From positions 1-42,500 of the forward strand of contig SMSO01000015.1 of the NCBI GenBank assembly GCA_004764695.1: 42,500 nucleotides of DNA. Reading direction: 5' to 3'. Under the pieces are notes generated by a model. The model was not told where the DNA came from, ran no database searches, and saw only the letters and a program-made list of their open reading frames with translations. The position numbers were made by a program, and so were the translations under genes. Shown in pieces: positions 19,967 through 31,716 of this stretch; within the stretch, counting starts at the first letter, position 1; each line of letters opens with the position of its first letter. This stretch comes from Schizochytrium sp. TIO01 (Eukaryota > Sar > Bigyra > Thraustochytrida > Thraustochytriidae).

Positions 19967-22491
19967 GTAGTTCAAAAACAAAACTAGCTTTAATTTAGAA
20001 GCCTGAAGGGAATTAGGCAAGCAAAGGAAACCATGCCGATTCTATCATATCGAATGCAAGGTTCATCAATTCATCTACAAGAATAGCCAAACCAGAGAAT
20101 CCTCTGAAGGAACGAAAAAATGAAGGAAGGAAAAGAGTGGATTATTCAATTTGGCTGCCTCTCTTTAGCGCCCATCTTTTCTTTTCTCCTCTCTCTTTTC
20201 CTTCCTTCGCTTTCACATCCAATCTCACCAAAAGGCCCAGAAAAGGCAGAGCTGTCCCCTCTACTCTCCACTGGCCACTCTCTCCACCAGACCAGTGCTC
20301 AGTGTCCCTGTCGGTCTGCACTTCTTTCACCTTTTCTATGAATTGATGACTCACACTACCTATATACATAGGTAGACATTAGCAAGAGCACCTAAACAAA
20401 ACAAAAGCAAATACTACTGCTAGTATCCGCTAGCAGTTTCTTATTATTGCGTAGTGTTTCTCCAAAAAAAGAAAAGATGAGAAAAAGCTTTGTTTGAAGG
20501 GTTATTTGATTATATAACACTACGGAGAACGAAGGGAAAGAGAACGAGGTAATAGAAGAGATGAAAGGAGCGGGCGATCGAGCAGCCTCCTCGATCCATG
20601 GAGGCAAAGAGAAAGGCAGAAAGAGAGAGAGGCCGAGAGAGAGGCCTGAAGAGGTGGTCTCTGTCTGCGACGCAAAGGCGGCTCAGCGACAGCCTCTCAG
20701 CCATTCTCCCGAGCGATTACTGAGAAGCTGCGCACAACGCGGTTCTCTGAGGTGCCTAAGCAGCGTGAAGTTTATCATCGCTGCGCGCGTTTTTCTCTTT
20801 TCTCTTTCTTTTTCCATAGGTATCATGCGCTGTAATTTATATTTTTAAGTTTAAAATTCTCTAAAGAACGTTCAGGTTTCGTCGTCATAGGTTGAAGATT
20901 TAATGAGAAAAAGGTGATTGAAAGAAACCCGCAAAAGCTTGCGCTGCTGCACCTCAATCGCGAGATTGGGAGGGTCCGTGCAGAAAGATCACGACCTCAG
21001 ACGGATTGGGTTCAAGTCCGTCTGCATATTTGCCATTCCCGTTTGCAACTCAGCTTTTACATGCCTGCCTGGGTACCTATAATTTACATGAACCTATAAA
21101 ATCCTATAGTGTGAAACGAAAGTAGCAGTAGAAAAGCTCTCAGCTGCCTTTTCTTACTCTAGTAGTAATTAATTGAGATTAATTTATGAAAAACAAACTG
21201 TGAGAATAAATTTTATTTCAGAAGTAAAGGGAATAAGGGCGTCGAGCAGAACCCAAAAGAACTGCCTCCGCATCTTTAAAGACACCAAACTATGTATGGA
21301 CCGTGCGATTACGAGGGCTATAATCGCGCATCTGATTGCCACTGAGTCCCCTGGCACGCTTGAAATACGATCCTTAAAGCCCGCACCCATTTAAAGCTCG
21401 GTCATCGTCGATTGGTGATCGACGAGCCGTTCTGGGTTAGAAGAAGGAAAGCGGAGAGGCACCTATCGTTTTCATTTGTTTATCAACTAATAATAATAGT
21501 AACAACACCAACGATTAATATTTTTTTATTTTATATTTTAATGATGTAAAAAATCGCAAAGTCTGTTGATGAAATGTGGTGGTTTTCCTGAAAAGACTCA
21601 TTTTCTAAGGTTGGCTCTGATCTGTGCTGGGATCTGTATGAGCGCCTTTAATTGAGTGTACCTACAATTGGTGTGGATGGGTTACTGATCAAATATTTGG
21701 ACCAACGCAGCGCTCGGATTTATTTGCAGAAAAAGACAAAAAAATTAAAAATTAATAGAAAACGAAAAAAACTGACCCGGGAGACTCCAACAAACGCCGC
21801 TTTCCGATTACTAACTGGTGACTGCGCAACGCATTTCCATGTCATATCCTATAAACTCTATATAACATAAATATTAGGAGTGGTGGGGCGACCTCTCCTC
21901 TTTTCTTTTTTTAAAAATTTGTTTTCTTACTTTCAAGCTCTTTCTTTCTTTTTGAGAGTTCTCGTCCCTCATTTCTAAGCAATGATGATATCTACTTTTT
22001 TTAATCAATATTTTAAACTTTAATTAAAAAGAAGTTTAGAAAAGTGTTGGGTACCTCATGTTATTATTAGGATGATGGTTGGGCTTCGAATAAGTAGTTT
22101 TCGGTATTATTAGGTAGTATCTACTGATTCTGCTAAGGGTGTGGAGTAGCAATAGTATGTAGTTAGTTGTGAGAAGTTGTGAGAAAAGAATGAATGATAA
22201 GAATCGCGATTTGACGCGGCGCCAAGAACCATCAAGGGAGGGAAACCAGTCCACAGCAAATACGCGAGAGTGCCGATCTAAAGAAAGGAGGCAGCTGCAA
22301 GGTTCCACTCCAGCCTGCCATGTATCCTGCCACGAGCAGTGAGTTTGTCGGTATTGATTCCCTTTGGATAAAATTGAATGTTAAACGTTCTCCAAAGTAC
22401 ATTTGGCGGCACAGAGATGTTGACGAGATGTAATCAAGCTAGATATTCTGTTTCTCACTATCTCAGGATAATATAATATACCTAGGATTTA

Positions 22492-22556
22492 ATCTTGATC
22501 TTGATCTTGATCTTGATCTTGACCTTGACCTTGACCTTGACCTTGATCTTAATCTT
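22492..22556. repeat. (CTTGAT)n / (CTTGAC)n hexanucleotide tract
   Basis: About ten hexamers. A central run of CTTGAC units is flanked by CTTGAT units, so the variants are ordered in blocks, not mixed. Confidence 0.85.
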
Positions 22557-24180
22557 TCGCAAGCATCTAGTTATATCTCTTGCCCATTCGTGCAGAGCTG
22601 GCCTGACAGAGCTAAGCTACACACAGAAACTCCGATGCACCGCAATCGAACAATCCAAGGTACAGAATAAAAAACGAGTAAATTCTTATCAAAGTACCTT
22701 CAGTTGAAGAAGACAACTCGATAGGTAGGGGTATCAAGCTTAGCCCTCAGCCTGAACTTTCAAACAAGTTAGGCTTAAGGAGAGATGATCAAAAGCCCTC
22801 TTCATGTTCGGACGATAGCACGTGTACGCTGCTCACCTCGCTAGACATTATTGCGTGCATGCATGTCATCATCGACAACCTTATAATTCATGTCATTGAG
22901 AAGGGCCTCTTTGCTTGAATTTTGCTGCACTGATGAAGACAATACAAGAACAAGGTATCAAGTACCTAGGCAGTCGACAAGAACGATCATGTGGATGTCT
23001 TCCGACCTGCTTATTTTGCTATTGGCGGGGCTCTTCTTAGAAAAGGAGCAGATGCCATCAAGAGTAGATTTGCTTTCGCTGTCGCTGCACACACTCAATC
23101 TCACACTTAGCTCTTGCATGTTCAAGTACCTAAGTAGGTACTTACTATGATGGAGCAATCAACCTGAGCATTTTAAAAGTCAGCTTTTACAAAAGTAAAA
23201 AGTCTCGAAACAAGCCAATTCACGGCAACTTAAGCTACTACTAGTAGAGGTATATAGGTAGGTGGTATTTATCTAGCTACGCCCCTACCTTACTTAGTAG
23301 GGACATACAAACCGGAGTTCAACTTGCTCGTGCCGGTTAGGTTGTACTTGTTACCAGGCCACGGAGCCATCATCAGCCAGGATGAAGATGTCTTCAAGCT
23401 GGGGACTTTGCTCTGGAAAGCAGGCGGGTGTCGGGATTCATAGTAGGTTGCTGTATGCAGCATTAATAAGGAGTACAAAAACAGGGTCACAAGATTGAAG
23501 TTTGAGTCGCTCGGCTACGTGAGTAACCACAGAAAATTGATAAAGGGTAGGACCTCTATGGTGAATTGTAAGTCATCGTTGATTGGTGATTGAAGGATGC
23601 GGACAAGGATATTTGGAGGTGACAGAGACACTTCAATGATAATGAGCTGATCAAGAACCTCGAGAGCACCTGGTTGCAAAATTAAACTAGATACCTACTT
23701 TAAGGGATTGTTTTAATTCGAGTTTCTATCCGTGCCCAAAGGATTAGTAGGAGTGTCAGGTATTCTGGTTGTTCGTAAACCAACGGGAAAAGAAATATGT
23801 CCTTTGTACGACCATACGAAAATCACTCAATTGGCAGCTGTGCTACGACTCAATCACCATGTTGGGAAACCTACAGCACGTCCTGATTGTGAAAAATGGA
23901 CAGGTTGAACAGGACAAACTCAAGCAATAATTCCGAGGCTTCACACCAGAAAGTTGTTGCGCCTAAAAGCACGGTCTTTAATGTCTGGAGATGATTCATT
24001 ATTCGACTCTATCTCAGCAGGAACCCACTGGGCTAAAGGAAACCGTCAGCAAACTTGAACGTCAAATGTTTCAACAATTTTTCTATATTGGAACCTTTAG
24101 AACGTTGGTAAACTCGTTCTCGGCAGTTCTTGACCGAGCGCCTTTGTGGCATTCAAGTAATACATCATTCTCGCATTTGG

Positions 24181-24204
24181 TACCTACCTACCTACCCACC
24201 TACC
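24181..24204. repeat. (CCTA)n short tract
   Basis: Six TACC-type units with one C for T change; the longest run of the TACCTA motif common between genes in this window. Confidence 0.75.
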
Positions 24205-25462
24205 GTCGCTAGCGAATCCTGCACATCGATATCATATCCGCAATCCCGGCACGCTTTTTAATTCGTTTAAGGCCATCCCAAACAAAGTATTGTGCCGAGA
24301 AAGAGCTTCGAATTATTGTTCAACCTGATACAAAAAGATGAAAATCTTTCAAGATCGTTGCATTTTCTTTTTTCTTTCTTTTCCTTTCTTGCATTCTCAA
24401 CGCTTTCTTTTCTACCTTTTCTTTCTATTCTTTCTTTCAGTAAGTAGATACTAGGTATCAAAGGCATATCTATGCCTTTGATAGTACATATAGCTTATTC
24501 AATCAAATGATCAGACTTATATTATACTCTTCACGGAAACAAGCTACTACCGTTGTCGCATGATTTTGCATTGATTGGCAAGCGTTACACTTTGGTACTC
24601 TTCATCCTCGAGGCGAACTTCATGTTGAGCTAGATTAGAATTTTTGTTGTTTATGTTATTGTGGAATAGAACTGCTTTCATTTATGGAAGTACCGTGCGT
24701 GAACCATGATTGATCTGCAAAAAATGAACTATTCTAGCAGCTGTGAAGCACATGTGCCGCTTCCTACGAAAGAACACATGGCAGAGCTCTTATGCTCACA
24801 TGTATACAGGTTCCCAAACCCTACACACTCTTTGGCAATCAACTTTGAGGGTCTGTTCGTATTTGAGAGAAGTCCTTTTGAAGTTTGCAATCAATTCTGG
24901 CGAGCTTTTGAGTCCACAGTCGTCAATAATATCAAGCCTTTACGCAATTGTTATGCTACCTTGGATTGAACTGAGCGGCAAAGGATATTAATTTAGCTCT
25001 ACTTTACTGAACTCGCAGCTTGACTAGTATATATAATCTATAAGTACGGAATTACCTACTTTCATACATACTTTTATAAACCAGCAAAGCTTGAATTCGT
25101 GTCTGATCCGTTTGATATTACTTAACAACAGCTTGCTTCGTTCTGAAGGAGATGAGTGAAGACCACCTGAAATCAATCGACACTTGATGTCATGATCACA
25201 TTAGGAAAGAGGGAAGTACGTGGGTAGGTACGTAGGTATTTACTTACCTAGCAGCTTAGACTCCGTACCGGTAAAGAGCCCAGATATTATCAGTAAAACG
25301 AAAGGTTTACGACTAGGTAGCGTCGAGATAGATACCTGCAACTTTGTGTTTTTCAAGTCTATCATAGATGGCTGGGGAGAGATCTCAGACCGTCACTTAC
25401 CCTGGAGTAGCTTTCAGTTGATAAACACTCGGTTCGTTGAACGCAATCTGACGTAGACTCTG

Positions 25463-27280
25463 TTGAGTGATGCCTGCAAAGACCCTTTAGAAAGCAACTG
25501 GGCAGGGGCAGCAAATCATCAATGCGGAGAGAGGCCTTGCAGGAATACAAGAGCGGAAAGGGATTGCACCAGGTACGCTAGAAAGATGACGAAGATGCCA
25601 AGGCGATTGGCAGCCAGAGTGATCCTAGGATGCGCAGGATTTTGGGTTCTGAGCAAAGCCGTTTGTTATCTGATATTTCTGGTTCGTACTCATCGCATGC
25701 TTAAGCGATTGCCATCGTTAGGGTCTGATCCGAACCAGGAAGCTCTAATCTTTGGATGGCCGGCCAGCAAAGAATTCTTGCAGGGCAGTTCGACCATGCG
25801 TGTGTCTCTAGACAGCTTTCGGAGAAATCTACTTGGTGGGTTGCGACGTAGGCTTGAGCGAGACCCAGAACTTCGAGCAAAGGGCGTGTTGAATGTATGG
25901 ATGCTTAATTCGCGCATTGCTACAAAGATACCTAATATGCTTAATTTGGTAGTGGTCCATGGTCCACAAGAAGTCCGTGAACTTCTCTCTGCAAAGAATC
26001 TTGACAAGTGTGTTAAAGGCCAAGCATACGAAGCCAGCGCTCCACTAATTGGTCGCAGCATTCTTGCTACGTCGGGCCAGGAGTGGCACGAACAGAGACT
26101 AATTTTAGAGCACGGATTTAAGGATGAGCTTCTTCGTAATGCACTCGAGGCTGCCACTGAATCGGTGCAACAATTTGTAAATAAACTCTCCCAGGTTGCT
26201 GCCCGAAAAGAAACATTCGAAGCCTCAGAGGAAACTCTCAAGCTTACCATGGATGTACTAGGTAAATTCGCATTTTCCTATGACTTCAACTCTGTTGCAG
26301 CACCAACTACAAACGATGCGCCTCTGTACAACTGCTTCCAGACGATTCTGAGTACACTGAACTACCGTGCAACAATGCCCCCTTTGCAACTTCTTAGTAG
26401 GCTTCCGCTACAAATGAACATTGACTTCGACGAAGCAATGCGCAAGCTCAATCATCATGTGCGAGAAATTGTGAAACTGCGTCAGCTTACTAGAATACAA
26501 GAAGATATTGGATTAGTGGAATCTACCTCACCGCGAGATTTGCTCGATGTTATGCTATCTACAGCTGTACCGGGGACCGATCATAGGCTTTCTGAACAAC
26601 AAGTAGTAGATAATATTCAAACAATGCTCTTTGCGGGGCATGATACTACTGCAAATGTACTAACCATGACACTTTACCAGCTTGCCGTCAATGATCAGAC
26701 GTATGTTGCCCGTCTTCGTGAAGAGTTTGAACAAGTTCTAGGGACCACAAACCCATCTGCAAACCCAGAGTTCGATGATTTGCAAAAACTTACATTCATG
26801 GATGCTGTGCTCATTGAAGTCATGCGGCTACATCCACCAGCAGCATTTACACGCCGTCCCTTGGAAGATATCAATATTGGGGGCTATGAAATTCCCAAGG
26901 GTGTCGAAGTGGTTGTATTTCCTAACCTTACTCAACGTGATCCGGCCATGTATGATCGCGCTAACGAATTTGTTCCAGAAAGATGGATTTCTCGTCTCGA
27001 AAAGGATAACTTGCCACTCAAAACTGAAGTTGCTGTGCTCGGTCGGCACTTTGCATTCTTACCTTTCAGTCTTGGTGCGCGAAATTGCATCGGGCGAAGC
27101 TTAGCAGCCAATCTTGAGCTCAAGCTTGCCCTTGTCAAGCTATTACAGAGTTTCAATTTCGAACACCAGCCTGGTCCAGACTTTCAAGAAGACCCTATAA
27201 TATGGCTTACCCTCAACCCATGTCCAATCCACCTTCTCCCTATTCCGAGAAATTACACTGCGCCAGAGGTGTCCAAATAA
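25463..27280 (+). CDS. Cytochrome P450 monooxygenase, membrane-anchored
   Basis: Single exon of up to 605 residues. It has all P450 landmarks: I-helix oxygen-binding AGHDTT (~391), K-helix E-x-x-R in EVMRLHPP (~452), the PERW segment, and the heme loop FSLGARNCIGRS with the thiolate Cys near 542. An N-terminal membrane helix lies at ~48-75 (VILGCAGFWVLSKAV), followed by a basic and proline turn, as in ER-anchored microsomal P450s. The region before it is hydrophilic and Cys-rich, so Met42 (25586) or Met45 is a more likely start; P450s of this class are usually ~500-560 residues. The sequence style is closest to the CYP4/CYP97 side of the family, but the substrate (fatty acid, sterol, carotenoid or xenobiotic) cannot be told. 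It stands alone, convergent with the next gene. Confidence 0.9.
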   Translation: MSDACKDPLESNWAGAANHQCGERPCRNTRAERDCTRYARKMTKMPRRLAARVILGCAGFWVLSKAVCYLIFLVRTHRMLKRLPSLGSDPNQEALIFGWPASKEFLQGSSTMRVSLDSFRRNLLGGLRRRLERDPELRAKGVLNVWMLNSRIATKIPNMLNLVVVHGPQEVRELLSAKNLDKCVKGQAYEASAPLIGRSILATSGQEWHEQRLILEHGFKDELLRNALEAATESVQQFVNKLSQVAARKETFEASEETLKLTMDVLGKFAFSYDFNSVAAPTTNDAPLYNCFQTILSTLNYRATMPPLQLLSRLPLQMNIDFDEAMRKLNHHVREIVKLRQLTRIQEDIGLVESTSPRDLLDVMLSTAVPGTDHRLSEQQVVDNIQTMLFAGHDTTANVLTMTLYQLAVNDQTYVARLREEFEQVLGTTNPSANPEFDDLQKLTFMDAVLIEVMRLHPPAAFTRRPLEDINIGGYEIPKGVEVVVFPNLTQRDPAMYDRANEFVPERWISRLEKDNLPLKTEVAVLGRHFAFLPFSLGARNCIGRSLAANLELKLALVKLLQSFNFEHQPGPDFQEDPIIWLTLNPCPIHLLPIPRNYTAPEVSK

Positions 27281-28131
27281 TATTTTGACCACAGTCCCCT
27301 CGTGATTTGACGTGTACAAGGCTGCTGGCTCGAGAAAAAATGATTCTTCCTGATGATGAACTACTCTGCTCACCTCCTTGATCTTTATTTACAACATATT
27401 GATAAATTGATCAAATAGAGGAGGAAAATACACCAGAATATCAGGCATTAGGAATGGCGAGTTCTCCCAGCAACTCGAGCTCTAGTTACATCCTCCGCAA
27501 TTTCTTTAAATAAGATTTAGAAAAGAGTTTATTATGATTTCTGAAGATTTGACCGAAGTGGTAGCATCAAATTTAACTCACCACTTCTCGGTCTCTGAGT
27601 GGGAATTCTACTGGCCAAGTCTGAACTCCCTTTATACTAAATAAAGAGCTGGCTTATAGCTCCATGGAATAACTCTCAACATCGAATTCACAAACTCGAT
27701 GATCCGATGTTTGTTTTGGAGAGAGTTATTACGAGGAAGTTAAATTTAAATTTCTAGTAGTAACTCTGAAAGAAACACTATAAGAAAGAACCACGCTTCT
27801 CCAAGTGCCGACCTAGTTTTATAGGGGTTATAGACATGAATTTAGTCTAAATGTTCAACGAATACGGAGGGGGAGGCCAGTGTTTGAATTTGGAGTACCT
27901 TGGTATTTTCGTTTCACTCTATTTTCTGTTCCTGCAGTATATGTAGGTCGTTTTCTTTTCTCATTTCAAGAACTTAAAAGTAGCAAACATAATATGTAAT
28001 CTCTATAAAATCTTATCTAGGTCTACGGTAATACCAATGCATGGATGTCGCCTGTGTTTTAACTTTAGATGGTTACCTCATGACTCAAAGGATTGCCTTG
28101 AATGAAAATAAACGTGACAAATGAGATCACT
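27281..28131. other. Intergenic between convergent genes
   Basis: AT-rich spacer holding the 3' flanks of the P450 gene and the LRR-RING gene. No gene is visible. Confidence 0.5.
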
Positions 28132-30470
28132 TCAAAGTTCTCCACCCTTCCTCTGAGATGAATCATTACTGCTATTGCTATTCTGAAGTCGACGGAGGGC
28201 AGTTAGACGCGCAGATCTACGACGCAGAGCAGCTTCAGCAAAGCGAGAAGAAGTACTGGCGCCAGCTACTGTATCAGTAGCAGATCGAGGTCTATCAGTT
28301 TCAGATTGAGCGCGGGGGAAATTCGGCTGCCTTCTTTTATTTCCAACGCGTCTAACTATAGGCGTCACACGCGTTAAAGTGGTGCGGTTACGAGTTCCTG
28401 CAGAAAAGAGGGATTCAGCTGGTTGTAAATCTTGAGCGCCATCGAGCAAAGACAGTGGTTGCGAAAAGCTGAAATTAGGTCCCACGAGATCTTCTGTGAG
28501 CAGTGGAGTAATCCTTTCTAAGAGGCTGTCCCGAATGCTCTCAGAAACACTTGATTCCCAGTAGTTGCGCAAGCGATTTGCACGAAGCTTCTGCCAAGCA
28601 GCCTTGACCATTTCACGTTCTCCCTGAATGGTATCGAACATACCAAGCATATTATCTCGACGTGTAGAGTGCCGACCGCCGCACATTCCCGTGTGCATAT
28701 GAATAGGACTATCTGGAATTGCGAGACACCAGGCACAAAACTCACAACCGCACACACATGTAATGGCAGGACACCCAGAAAATTCATCGAAAACAAGTCC
28801 GCATCGAGGACAAAATATGCAAAGCATACGATTCTCGATGTAATGGACATGTTCATCCAGAGTGGAGGGTTGTTGATCTTCCAAAGTAATGTTGCGGCGA
28901 TCTTGTTGATATCTGCGATAGTGGTTGTTTGTTCTGTCACGTTCGTTCATATGCATAGGACGTCTTCTGCGCGCTTCTATGCCAAGATGCATGGCAAGTC
29001 CATCCCCATGGTCGTATCTACCGTCACCAAGTCCCGCCAGAAATCCTGTATGAGGTATTATATGCTGACGTAATTGTTCGGCTAATCTGAGGGTAGTCGC
29101 ATGGGATCTTTGAACCTCATCAAAAGTTTGTCTTTGCAAGGCATGCGAGCGCTGCTCTGCATCGTCAACGGCAAGAGATACAGTCAGATCTATGAAAGTC
29201 AACAGATTCTCACGAGGCAACACCATGACAATTCTATTCTTTGGTAGTCTCTCCTGACACATTTCTCCCAAACAGCGCATGCTGCCATGGAAGTCAAACT
29301 CAACATGTGTACCAGGCTGGTTTGCAACACGTAAAGCATGTCCAACGCAGTCCCCGCATGTGCGATGGCCTCGACAACACGTCAGAGAGCAAGAGTCATC
29401 TGATTGTGTAAGACAGATTACGCACGTACGCGTACGTCCCGACGTTTCTCCTGGTTTCGATGCGAGGGCGCACGTTTGTCCTCGCAGCATTTGTCTTATT
29501 TGTAATAGTTTGATGCGTTCCCCAACAACATCTTCGCTGTTGTTCCTGTAACTATTCAACTGAATAATTGATTCTAAACGTTGTTGTAAATCCTGATTGA
29601 CACGATCAAGATCTAGTCTATGACTCGCTCGCAATTCTTGCACAAGTTAGTTTGAGATTCGAATGTTGGATAGGCTAAGCGCTCAACTTACATGACAGTT
29701 CTCAGTGAGATCCCATGTTCCTCAATACTGTCAATCAGCTCTCGGGCTGCGCTTTCAGAGTACTTGTTTCCATTCAGTCTTTTTGAAGCAGATCATTAAT
29801 TACATTTAATATATCCTGGTTAGCTGCAGCTGTTCATATGAGTTTTACGAAGACAATAGAAGGAACGTACTGGAGTTCTGTTAGAAACATCAGTTGCGGA
29901 ATAACAGATCTTATAGATTGCAGACCAGCATCACCAATCATGTTGTTATTAAGGCTATACTCATCCGATCATTATTTGTTGTTAGTTTTTGTAAATGTAG
30001 TAGTCAGTTGGTAGGTACAATAGACTTACTTGATTACCTCAAAGAAAGCCTCTGCGTTCGAACGCAGGGCATTGCAGAGGCTTGCTGCGCCAGCATCAGT
30101 GATGCGATTACCTGACAAGCTAATTAAGACAACAAAGTGTATAATGAGATGTGAGTCAACGCCTCGTAAGAAGATCATTTGCCTTCGTAACAAGTTATTC
30201 ATTGGCAGAAACTTACTTTATGAACTTGATCGCACGACTTGATGTAATCGCAGGAATGATTTTATGAATATCCTCATCCGTGATATCTAAGTTTTGCAAC
30301 CTGCACAGTTAGCTCGAAACAGTCACTAAGTTAGTCATATGTAGTGCACAAATTAGCTTTCAACCTGTTTAAGGCCTAGTTCGCAATAACGCTGGGCCCT
30401 GAACGTACTGGAGCTCGTTGTAACCGTGCTGAAGGCCGTCTATGGCTTGTTGAATACGGGCTTGTGACAT
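28132..30470 (-). CDS. LRR protein with RING1-linker-RING2 (RBR-like ubiquitin ligase)
   Basis: Six exons: 30470-30409, 30300-30217, 30119-30030, 29954-29871, 29778-29692 and 29623-28132. All five introns (68-108 bases) are phase 2, and the total is 1899 bases, exactly 633 codons (632 residues). The short exons of 84, 90, 84 and 87 bases each encode one ribonuclease-inhibitor-type LRR (for example LSGNRITDAGAASL). The long exon encodes a helical stretch and then RING1 (~202, CVIC ... CCRGHRTCGDC ... MRCLGEMC). After a Cys-poor helical linker comes RING2 (~405-436, CPRC ... FSGC ... CEFCAWC), whose Cys in S-G-C sits where RBR ligases have the catalytic thiol. No IBR domain is visible. A WQKLRANRLRNYW ... 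PLLTEDLVG module and a basic Ser-rich tail follow. Function inferred: sensor-coupled ubiquitin ligase. The acceptor at 29623 is chosen by frame and is the weakest join. Confidence 0.78.
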
Positions 30471-31150
30471 TGTTTCTGACGCTGCTTTGGAAACCTTGCA
30501 ATCGCAGATGCGGGCGTTGTTGTTCGTCCTTCGGGAGCCGACTATTTGCAGTGCTTGCGTTCGTGCACAGTCAGTCGTCGTTGGCCGAGACGGTGCGCGT
30601 CTGAGAAAGTCTGCCTGAGGACTCTACCTTCGATTGGTTTCGGATTTGCTGAGCTTTCTTTCCCAGTTCTGCGATCAGCTTTCTCTGATTTTGGGCCTAC
30701 TTATGAGTTTTCCTACTAGTATACTCCTTAGTTTACCTTCCTCTAGATGATACCTATAGAAGTGTTAACATTGGTTATTTTTAATTTCTAAAGAAAAGTA
30801 GTATTTAATGAAGGTACCTAGATACCTACGTATTAGTACTAGCACCTTTATGTCACCTCTGAGCTTTTTTCAAATTTTATTTTTTCAAATTTTATTTTTT
30901 AATATCCTGTATCATACATATTAGTTATATATGAATGTAAAGCAAGAAATAAATGTATATGATTGTTTTTAATCAATGTCAGAAGTAAATTAAAAAGTGT
31001 ATTAATTATGCTACTATATAGGTTTCTTTTCTACTTTAAGAGTGCTAAAAAATTCGTGATCCTTGGCAGAGAATGAGGATCGAGGCAAATCGAAGCGCTT
31101 ATAGTACGTTGACCCTAGGGTTACCGCGGGGATTCTGATGTCGAGTTCGT

Positions 31151-31190
31151 GAATGAATGAAAGAAAGAAAGAAAGAAAGAAAGAGAGAAA
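31151..31190. repeat. (GAAA)n microsatellite
   Basis: About nine tetranucleotide copies, starting as GAAT and ending in GAGA. Confidence 0.85.
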
Positions 31191-31412
31191 GAAGACCTTA
31201 TTAAAGGGCTAATATATACCCTAATATTAATTCGAAGCGGATTGGGGTTTTTGATTTATTTTAATGGATAGATGTCATTCTATAATGCCTTCACCGACGC
31301 TCTGAGGGACACTTTTCTCACTCTCTCTCCTTTTCTCCTTTAAAAAACAAGGGCTCTCAGATGCTGAATACTTTATTTATTATTAAAATTAATGTAGGTC
31401 CTACCAAACTAA

Positions 31413-31564
31413 CCTGCATATAGTTGTGTGTTGCACCTATCCAAGCTTGGATGGGATATTACTATTAAGATAAGCTTTTCAGAAGAGGGGGTACATAAGG
31501 GTCTTGACGCATTATCACCGCAGGTAAAAGAACTCGCCTAGCACTGAGCAACATACATGTCTTG
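31413..31564. repeat. 152-base tandem duplication, copy 1
   Basis: Begins CCTGCATATAGTTGTG and ends ACATACATGTCTTG, directly abutting copy 2. One base differs (TACTATTAAG here, TACTAATAAG in copy 2). It contains the palindrome CCAAGCTTGG at 31441-31450. No coding content. Confidence 0.95.
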
Positions 31565-31716
31565 CCTGCATATAGTTGTGTGTTGCACCTATCCAAGCTT
31601 GGATGGGATATTACTAATAAGATAAGCTTTTCAGAAGAGGGGGTACATAAGGGTCTTGACGCATTATCACCGCAGGTAAAAGAACTCGCCTAGCACTGAG
31701 CAACATACATGTCTTG
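31565..31716. repeat. 152-base tandem duplication, copy 2
   Basis: Same length as copy 1 with a single mismatch, so the duplication is recent. A shorter echo of the CCAAGCTTGG core occurs at 32031-32040, outside the duplication. Confidence 0.95.

Larger units (their letters stand above)
20401..25462. other. Gene-free stretch with scattered motifs
   Basis: Only short frames, none recognisable. It holds a hexanucleotide tract (22492-22556), many TAGGTA/TACCTA motifs (for example 23125-23145, 23250-23300, 24181-24204, 25222-25255), and hairpins at ~20998-21025, 21303-21330 and 21408-21426. A diverged or highly intron-split gene could be missed. Confidence 0.5.

Noticed and set aside
20960-21030. 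tRNA-like B box (GGGTTCAAGTCC)
   Set aside because: The bases around it form an 8-bp hairpin with an 11-base loop (CAGACGGA/TCCGTCTG), not a 5-bp T stem with 7-base loop. No D or anticodon arm could be fitted.
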